Source: Cercis canadensis | Taxonomy: Eukaryota; Streptophyta; Magnoliopsida; Fabales; Fabaceae | Reading direction: 5' to 3' | Length of the DNA: 64,000 nucleotides | Assembly: GCA_003255065.1 (NCBI GenBank) | Contig: QAOA01000378.1 | Span: 83,002 to 147,001, forward strand | Shown: in pieces, positions 56,922 through 64,000 of the stretch | Numbering within the stretch: the first letter of the stretch is position 1 | How the letters are laid out: each line of letters starts with the position of its first letter | Program-made: the position numbers and the translations under genes | Notes under the pieces: generated by a model | What the model was told of the DNA's origin: nothing | Databases searched by the model: none | Seen by the model: only the letters and a program-made list of their open reading frames with translations

Positions 56922-56994
56922 GATCGCATAGCGGAGTGGATATCGCGTTAGACTCCGAATCTAAAGGTCGTGGGTTCGATTCCCACTGCGATCG
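56922..56994 (+). tRNA. trnR-CCG: tRNA-Arg (anticodon CCG)
   Basis: A complete cloverleaf fits 73 nt. The acceptor stem is GATCGCA/TGCGATC with discriminator G, the D-arm is GCG...CGC, and the anticodon stem is TTAGA/TCTAA with loop CTCCGAA (anticodon CCG at 56955-56957). The variable loop is AGGTC and the T-arm is GTGGG TTCGATT CCCAC. There is no intron and CCA is not encoded, as usual for nuclear genes. It decodes CGG. A run of T follows at 57002-57007. Confidence 0.95.
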
Positions 56995-57001
56995 CATAAT
57001 A

Positions 57002-57008
57002 TTTTTTT
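57002..57008 (+). terminator. RNA polymerase III poly(T) terminator of tRNA-Arg
   Basis: A run of seven T begins eight bases after the mature 3' end of the tRNA, the normal pol III stop. Confidence 0.85.
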
Positions 57009-57328
57009 ACAAATAACAATACTTGAAGAGAGAAAATTTGCAGTGGCTCTTAGTGTTTTGAAAATTTCCATTTTCCCTTCATTTATTGCAAAACTACTTA
57101 TCTAATTGGGAATTGCAAGTTCCATCTAACTTCAGTTTGCAGGTCATAAAATGCATTTTTCTTTTTTTTGCCTATAGATAAATAGCGACATCAATTGTAA
57201 TTGAAGTAATCAGGGAAGGGGACAAGGAGACCAGTCTTATAACGCAGTTTAAGGAGACATACATTTTATATGAGAATTAAACATCTGTAGGTAGAGCATG
57301 TTCTCTTTTGGTGCAATTTTAATGACAT
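57009..57328. other. Short spacer between the tRNA and the Copia inverted repeat
   Basis: AT-rich sequence with no coding potential or repeat recognised. Confidence 0.5.
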
Positions 57329-58124
57329 TGTTAGGAAATTGAATGTGATAGAGCTAATTGCAACTGAAGTGAGATGAGAACAAAAATAGGACACACAATA
57401 TTTATGGCAACTGTATAGAAGTATTTCACTATAATAAGTAGATTACATACAACTCTCATTTTGACAAGAACTCACTTAAGGTTCTTTCTCTCTCTAAGGT
57501 TCTTCTCTATTTCTCGGATTGAGGAATTTTGTTAAGATGATTAGCAATGAAGTTGAAGCTCTTTTATAGAGCCATTTTGCCGCCTCCTTAAGGGCGGTTT
57601 CCATTGCTTAGTAATGAAGGATTTTGCAGACACCAAGTTTGACAATTTACATCTTCACGTGATCAACATTTTACATCTTCATGGCTGTAATTTTTTACTT
57701 CAGCACAATAACCATTAATGTTGTCCATTTTCTTTTACTGCTGCCACTTAGTTTTTTGTTTTTTTTTATTGCAACTTCTCATAGGCGTAGCCCACTTTCT
57801 TTGACAATCTCCCACTTGGAAAATTTGATTAGAGTAATCAATTTTCCACACCATCCTTTCTACACTTGCTATTTTTTTTTTTCTTGTTGCTTATATTTTT
57901 GTTAGNTTTTCCTGTTGCTTATATTTTTGTTAGACCAATCGAGGATCTACACCACCCAAATTTGTCAGTGTTGATCGGCTTTGTTAATACATCTGCTAGG
58001 TTGTCCTTAATATGAATTTTCTTTATATCTACACTTCCATCTGCTATCACTTCTCGTACAAAGTGATATTGGACTCCTGTGTGCTTCATTCTAGAATGAA
58101 AAGCTGGATTCCTTGCAATGTGCA
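57329..58124 (-). mobile_element. Copia retrotransposon 3' end, left inverted arm (minus strand)
   Basis: Read on minus from 58124, RNase H tail residues HIARNPAFHSRMKHTGVQYH, FVREVIADGSVDIKKIH, DNLADVLTKPINTDKFGW and CRSSIGL precede a polypurine tract (AAGTGGGAGATTG, complement near 57806-57818). An LTR beginning TGTCAAA and ending near CCTAACA (complement at 57329) follows. An N at 57906 is flanked by two copies of ttgcttatatttttgttag. The arm pairs with 58721-59519. Confidence 0.85.
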
Positions 58125-58720
58125 TTATGTTATGGAGGATCGGAATTCATTGTCAGAGGATATGTTGATTCATATTTTGCAGGTGACCTTGATAAAAGAA
58201 AATCCACTACTGGGTATGTGTTTACACTTGCAAGTGGAGCTGTAAGTTGGGTATGTCCTTAGTATGAATTTTATTCGTATCTACACTTCCATCTTCTATC
58301 ACTTCTCGTACAAAGTGATATTGGACTCCTATGTGCTTCGTTCCGGAATGAAAAGCTGGATTCCTTGCAATGTGCATTATGTTATGGAGGATCAGAATTC
58401 ATTGTCAAAGGATATGTTGATTCAGATTTTGCAGGTGACCTTGATAAAAGAAAATCCACTACTGGGTATGTGTTTACACTTGTAGGTGGAGTTGTAAGTT
58501 GGGTATGTCCTTAGTATGAATTTTATTCATATCTACACTTCCATCTTCTATCACTTCTCGTACAAAGTGATATTGGACTCCTATGTGCTTCGTTTCGGAA
58601 TGAAAAGTTGGATTCCTTGCAATGTGCATTATATTATGGAGGATCAGAATTCATTGTCAAAGGATATGTTGATTCAGATTTTACATGTGACCTTGATAAA
58701 AGAAAATCCACTACTGGGTA
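58012..58720 (+). repeat. Three tandem 252-bp chimeric Copia repeats
   Basis: Units start at 58012, 58264 and 58516 (exact 252-bp period; the third is cut at 58720). In each, about 112 bp of RNase H sequence in minus orientation is fused to about 130 bp in plus orientation. The plus part encodes GGSEFIVKGYVDSDFAGDLD and KRKSTTGYVFTL, the Copia RT/RNase H junction. The unit ends attgggtatgtccttagta-like and starts again. Units 2 and 3 are closer to each other than to unit 1. Confidence 0.9.
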
Positions 58721-59520
58721 TGCACATTGCAAGGAATCCAGCTTTTCATTCCGGAACAAAGCACATAGGAGTACAATGTCACTTTGTACGAGAAGTGATA
58801 GAAGATGGAAGTGTAGATATGAAGAAAATTCATACTAAGGACAACCTATTAGATGTATTAACAAAGCCGATCAATATTGACAAGTTTGGGTGGTGTAGAT
58901 CCTCGATTGGTCTAACAAAAATATAAGCAATAGGAAAAGAAAAGAAAAATAGCAATTGTAGAAAGGATGGTGTGGAAAATTGATTACTCTAATCAAATTT
59001 TCCAAGTGGGAGATTGTCAAACAAAGTGGGCTATGCCTATGAAAAGTTGCAATAAAAAACTAGGTGGCAACAGTAAAAGAAAATGGACAGCATTAATGGC
59101 TATTGGTGCTGAAGTCAAAAATTACAGCCATGAAGATCTAAAATGTTGATCACGTGAAGATGTAAATTGTCAAACTTGGTGGCTGCAAAATCTTTCATTG
59201 CTAAGCAATGGAAACCACCCTTAAAGAGGCAGCAAAATGGCTTTATAAAAGAGCTTTAGCTTCATTGCTAATCATCTTAACAAAATTCCTCAATCCGAGA
59301 AATGGAGAAGAACCTTAGAGAGAGAAAGAGTTCTTGTAAAAATATTCTTGTATTGAGAGAGTGAAGAACCTTAAGTGAGTTCTTGTCAAAGTGAGAGTTG
59401 TGTGTAATCTACTTATTATAATGAAATACTTCAATACAGTTGCCATAAATATTATGTGTCCTATTTTTGTTCTCATCTCACTGCAGTTGCAATTAGCTCT
59501 ATCACATTCAATTTCCTAAA
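58721..59520 (+). mobile_element. Copia retrotransposon 3' end, right inverted arm (plus strand)
   Basis: HIARNPAFHSGTKHIGVQCH, FVREVIEDGSVDMKKIHTKD and LTKPINIDKFGWCRSSIGL end at a TAA near 58924. The polypurine tract aagtgggagattg (59004-59016) and an LTR from about 59015 to 59520 follow. The arm is the reverse complement of 57329-58124 with scattered mismatches. In the plus direction it joins unit 3 after GGTATG, skipping the RNase H residues that normally intervene. Confidence 0.85.
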
Positions 59521-59890
59521 CTTGGTTGTTGTGTTAAAATTTGTTGTTATGTTGCCGACATCGAATGCTTGAAGAGCTTGGAAATGTATGGTAATATCAC
59601 TTTGAANGAAAGAGTTCTTGTAAAAATATTCTTGTATTGAGAGAATGAAGAACCTTAAGTGAGTTCTTGTCAAAGTGAGAGTTGTGTGCAATCTACATAT
59701 TATAATGAAATACTTCAATACAGTTGCCATAAATATTATGTGTCCTATTTTTGTTCTCATCTCACTGCAGTTGCAATTAGCTCTATCACATTCAATTTCC
59801 TAAACTTGGTTGTTGTGTTAAAATTTGTTGTTATGTTGCCGTCATCGAATGCTTGAAGAGCTTGGAAATGTATGGTAATATCACTTTGAA
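59324..59890 (+). repeat. 283-bp direct duplication of LTR end and flank across an N
   Basis: 59324-59606 and 59608-59890 are near-identical (both start gaaagagttcttgtaaaaat and end tcactttgaa). They differ by a few substitutions, and the single N at 59607 separates them. This could be a true duplication or two haplotype copies placed side by side by the assembler. Confidence 0.85.
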
Positions 59891-61010
59891 CAAATTTGAA
59901 AAGATTTGATGTAAGCAGTAACCCAAATGGGAATGGGTAATTCCATATGTCTACCATATTGTCTCTCAAATATATTTTTTTAAATGATACGCGATGTGGG
60001 AACTGTATAGAAGTACTTCTATCACATTGCATGATAATAACTTTGTATAGGCGATCATCTGTGATGCACATGTGTATTAGTTTTGCTTATGTGGTTGATT
60101 ACATGAGTGATGCAAGGGTATGAGTCCGACATCACCTGGGTGTGAGACGCGGAAATCCCATACATGAACAGAGGCTCTCTTGGCTTTTAGGAGTGGGTTC
60201 TCCTCCATCAATGAGTTTTATCAATTCATGTTATATATTGATCATTCTCTTACCCTTGTCCAAGTATCTAACAAGTGATAACTTAAGCTTTTAGCTGAGT
60301 ATTTTTCTAGTAAGTCATTCGACATGTCATATATTTCTAACATCAATAACTTTTGCACAGATGTGTTTAGATGCAATACTTTGATGATTTTTTTTATTGC
60401 ATTTTGTTACTATTGGCTGTTGGGGTTAACCGTTCATTTCTTAAAAAATGTTGGCTATGCCACACTGCACTGTCAACTATCTCAAGAAATTATCTAGACA
60501 AGCGAGGAATGGTTGGTTTTAATTTGTTTGATCATCCATATTAGGTAAGCCGTATATCCACTCTACTGTTTAATTTTATGAGTTATTGGAAAACTCCTGA
60601 TATATATTGGATATTAGGTTTTTCTTATATGATATGAGATTTTAGTTGAAATAGCACCGATATGGACGAGATATCCTGCTTTAGTACTTTGGATGCTTTA
60701 ATAGGCTTGGCAAGCCTAATGAGCTAAAATAGAGCACATTTAAACCCAGTTAATTTGAAACCAAGCCTAAAGTTACAGACACCTTGTTCTGAGAAAAGGA
60801 CACATTCTGTTGTAACTATCAGGTATACTCGGTTGAGACATACAAATGTACTTGGTTTCTGTGAAATTGATTCAAAACCAATTGAGCAATAACTTTATTG
60901 GAACAAATCAAACTTGTTGAAATTGAGTCTAAGCTCTTCGTATTTATGTTTAATGCATGTTAAATTGCTTAGCTTGTTTTGCAATGTCCATTATACGCTG
61001 CTAGGCTGAG
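59891..61010. other. Spacer with a low-copy-looking stretch
   Basis: A block at 60120-60215 (gacatcacctgggtgtgaga, ggagtgggttctcctcca) looks like LTR or TRIM-type sequence, but its ends were not found. No gene was recognised. Confidence 0.35.
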
Positions 61011-61510
61011 TTGTATAAAGCATCAACTAAAAGAAATTAAGTGTAAGGAAGATCCATACTGGAATTTTCAGTAGTGTGTAAGGAAAAGTATGGCTGACAA
61101 AGATTAGTGGATGATACAGATGTAAAATATACTGGTTGGTGAAAGAGAAAGGTGTCAAGGATTCAAATGAAATTACTTTTCTGTTTTGTGTAGTTGATCT
61201 TACTCTTGGTTTTATGGTCTATTATTGTTGTCATGCTTTGCAGTTGCTGAACTTAAACATCTACCTAAGATACAGCTCACTTGAAATGTGTAGATTATAC
61301 TTTAGCCATTGCCAAACTAAAAGTTTGTTTTGTGGGGTTCTTTCTAGGGTCAAGCCATGCCCTGGAGGAGGGAAAGGAGGAGTGGACCATGTGGGCTTAG
61401 TCACATGGACCGCTTTCCGCTTTCATAGAGAAATGTCCAAAGTAGCCCCATTTTATGGGTTTTATTCAAGAGTATGTAGAAATAATGTGTTGTAAGTAAA
61501 TGTTTCTTTT

Positions 61511-61744
61511 TAGGGTATGTTTGGTAGGGAGAGTAAAAGGAGTCAAATTTAAGGGAGTAAGATTTACTTTGTTTTAAATATGTGTGGTTGTAAAAATAAA
61601 TTGAGGGAAACTATTTAGGGAAGTAATAGAGGGGAAAATATTTTGGACCCCCTTCGCCAATCTCCCATCCCCACAAACTCTCCTCCCTTTTCATCTTTTC
61701 ATCTTTTCATCTCTTCAAATTACTAAACATACCAAACATAACTA
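61511..61744. mobile_element. MITE with tagggtatgtttggta-type TIRs (Tourist/hAT-like)
   Basis: The left end gggtatgtttggta (61513-61526) and right end taccaaacataac (61729-61741) are near-perfect inverted repeats around 210 bp without coding sequence. It interrupts the first copy of the segmental duplication. The superfamily is uncertain because the target duplication is not clear. Confidence 0.7.
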
Positions 61745-62559
61745 AAGAGTAATGTTTACACCCATTATTACTCCTTGAAAAAGGAGTAAATGATACTTCC
61801 TTGACATTTACCACTTTACCCCCTTATATGTAAAATGCAAAACAGCAGAGTTAAAAAGTTAATTCCTCAGCTAGAGTGATCTTAGGGAAGCAAATTCAAA
61901 TGGTAATCCTTACTATTGTGCTATTGCTTTGCCAATTCTTGAATGGCAAGGAAAGTGATGTGATCGTTGCAACCATGCTGTGATTAGTTTTCTTTTCTTT
62001 AAACAACAGAAATTACATACAGAAAGATGAAAAGATATCAAATGCTTAAGTGTTGGATTTTACTAGCTATTTGAGTGTCTCCTTCATTGAAGATGTAGGT
62101 CCATGTAGGGATATAATCAAAAGTTAGGTTACAAAGCTTGGTTAGAATCAGCTAAAGACATGCAAGGATGTGGTGTGCCATTTTATGCACTGCCTATCTT
62201 GTAGCTTATTTGCATTGCTTTCCTGTGTTTTTCTATTCCCTCTCTCTTTTTCTTTCTTTTAACTTTCACCAGAGGACATATAACTCTAAAAAATTATTTT
62301 GAGGAAGATGAGGATGGACATTTTAACCTGTCTCTTTCCTTTATCATATGAATGTCACTTAATTTATTCTTCTTTTCTATGTAAAAGGGATACTAGTTTG
62401 AATGTATTCATCTATCATTTTCATCTGAGTCCTTGCAAAAGTTATAAAAAATAACTTTTTCCTGAAGAGATTGTTGTGGACTTCACTAGAAGTTTGCATT
62501 TGGCTTTTAATTTGTCTTTGGTACTGAGCTGGTATACTTATGATGAGCATTTTTTTTTG

Positions 62560-62787
62560 GAGTTAAATATCTTTTTGTTCCTGAATTATTTTTCAAATGT
62601 CACTCTAGTCCCCAAATAATCACTCCGCCTGTCAAATCCATGCTTTAAGTGATTACTATTGGTGTTTACGGAGGACTGATTTAGCGGGTGGAGTGATTAT
62701 TCGGGATTAAAATGACACAAAAAATTAAATTAAGGACTAAAGTTACATTTAAACAATAATTCAAAGACAAAAAATTGTATTTTACTC
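62560..62787. mobile_element. Small MITE, 228 bp, gagttaaat/...tttactc ends
   Basis: The left end gagttaaatatctttttgtt and right end (complement gagtaaaatacaattttttg) are imperfect inverted repeats, with inner caaataatcactccgcc / gcgggtggagtgattattcg also inverted. Flanks are T-rich on both sides, so the target duplication cannot be judged. The outer bases resemble the MULE TIR (gagtaaaac). Confidence 0.65.
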
Positions 62788-63819
62788 TCTTTTTTTGGCT
62801 GCTATCCAGGTATGGTATTTGAATGCTGACTTGCTTATCTGGTGACCAGTGGTAAGCAGCGTCATAGTTGTGCTGAATAGTGATTTTGGAGAACCCATTT
62901 CTGGCCTCAGCTTCAGATGTTATAGTAATATTTTCCGTAAAAAAGATTCAACCAAAATTAATAGAGTATAAGGAAGACCCATAGTTATTAGTGTCTAAGG
63001 AAAATTATGTCTGATAAAGTGGACTATATCGCCACAAACGGCACTGGATTTTGCTTCATATGACTTACCTGTTTTAATTTATGGTTTATTGTTGTTAACT
63101 TGTTTTGTGGTACAAAACATCTAAACCAAGAAGCAGCTTACCTTAGATGTGTGTGCAGATCATAATCCAGCTTGTGCCAAACTTAAAAGAGTTCAAAAGT
63201 GATTCCTCATATGGAATCACTTCAGTGATCCTATGGTAGTCTTTCATATTCTGCTGTCAATTTCTCAATCATTTTTTTTGGTACTTTTGGCTACATCTTT
63301 GGATTTGAACATGGAATCCATAAACCCTAAAGACGACCTCAATACCACTCAGCCTCAGCCACGTTTGGTTCAATTTCTCAATTCTAGAATGGAATGGAAA
63401 GTTATGTACTTGTTGCAACCATAATCTGATTAGATTATCTTTTCTTCAAACAATGGAAATTACATTCAGACAATAAAAAGGTATTAGATTCTTTTCTTCA
63501 ATGATGATCCAGGTCCATGTAGGCATGTGGTAAAAAAGGTTAGGATCAGGAGTTTGGTAAAGAATTAGCTGAAGAATGAAGACATATGCACTGCCAATCT
63601 TAAAGCTTGTTTGCATTGCCTATGTTTGAACTTATTCCCTCTCTGTTTCTTTTCTTCTTTTTTCTCACCCTGTGAGTGTATGACTTCCATTTAAAATTTT
63701 GGAGGTCATAATAACCTTCTCGAGAAATGTTTCGATGTAATCCTATAGGAAGATGGGGATGAACATTATAATCTGTGTTTTCTTGTTCCCTCTTTCTTCC
63801 ATTCAACTCTATAATATAA

Positions 63820-64000
63820 TTTAGGAGGTTTATTAGATACTTTTCATATTTATATAGTATGTCATATTATATGAAATTAGCTAATATGTAAATGACATGT
63901 GTACAAATTAATTATTTTTAAATTTGTTTGAGAAAATAAAATAAATTATATTTATATTCAATAAAATATAAAAATTACGTATGTTTGTCACGTCAGTGTA
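63820..64000 (+). repeat. Dispersed AT-rich repeat, copy at window end
   Basis: tatttatatagtatgtcata, tttatattcaataaaatata and aaaaattacgtatgttt repeat the block at 32970-33130 in the same orientation. The window ends inside it. Confidence 0.55.

Larger units (their letters stand above)
61015..63810. repeat. Diverged segmental duplication (about 61.0-62.35 kb and 62.94-63.81 kb)
   Basis: Order-conserved matches include taaggaagatccata / taaggaagacccata (61044 and 62970). ttatggtctattattgttgt / ttatggtttattgttgttaa follows (61211 and 63081), then ggtccatgtaggga / ggtccatgtaggca (62098 and 63511) and the ctccctctctctttt / ttccctctctgtttc and gaagatgaggatggacatt / gaagatggggatgaacatt blocks near the ends. 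No coding frame is shared, so this is intergenic or intronic duplication. Confidence 0.7.

Noticed and set aside
61136-61495. 119-codon plus-strand frame
   Set aside because: It lies in the non-coding segmental duplication and is not conserved in the second copy.
63233-63424. 63-codon frame with MESINPKDDLNTTQPQPR
   Set aside because: It looks slightly protein-like but is short, lacks splice support and matches no family I know; kept only as a possibility.

Overview
The window is a nuclear segment from a dicot-type flowering plant. Its genes are split by GT-AG introns and encode plant organelle gyrase, an ESCRT-II subunit, an organellar tRNA synthetase and EIX-type receptor-like proteins. 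AT-rich introns and spacers are full of plant transposon debris. The species cannot be named from the sequence alone. Six isolated N characters sit in homopolymers or beside duplicated sequence and look like assembly joins.

Region by region: (1) 1-5719 (+) holds the last eight exons of organellar DNA gyrase subunit A. (2) 7024-9684 (-) holds a four-exon gene for a REX1-B-like protein, divergent from (3) 10063-14093 (+), a nine-exon VPS36 gene, with about 380 bp between the two start codons. (4) 16893-19117 (+) holds ribosome-biogenesis factor NSA2, whose start codon lies alone at the end of a leader exon. (5) 19968-23828 (-) holds NADH-cytochrome b5 reductase, nine exons. (6) 24.7-32 kb is a decayed block in which a unit of about 2.8-2.9 kb (receptor-like-protein LRR debris plus an Ogre/Tat-like LTR piece) is repeated in tandem two and a half times. 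(7) 33636-41457 (+) holds organellar methionyl-tRNA synthetase, twelve exons, with a probable solo LTR in intron 1. (8) 43538-45672 (-) is an LRR receptor-like-protein pseudogene of the same family as block 6. (9) 46-57 kb is gene-poor: a 1.4-kb degenerate telomere-like tract, a NUP205 pseudogene fragment, a 2.17-kb Pack-MULE-like element with about 300-bp terminal inverted repeats and a 9-bp target duplication carrying two captured gene fragments, and a tRNA-Arg(CCG) gene. (10) 57.3-59.5 kb is a large inverted repeat of the 3' end of a Copia element around three 252-bp chimeric repeats. (11) 59.6-64 kb holds MITEs and a segmental duplication.

The intact genes are unrelated housekeeping functions (plastid/mitochondrial DNA topology, organellar translation, endosomal sorting, 60S ribosome assembly, ER/mitochondrial electron transfer) and form no pathway or operon. 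I see no new multigene system. The most unusual content is structural: the gene-capturing MULE, the Copia hairpin and the telomere-like tract.
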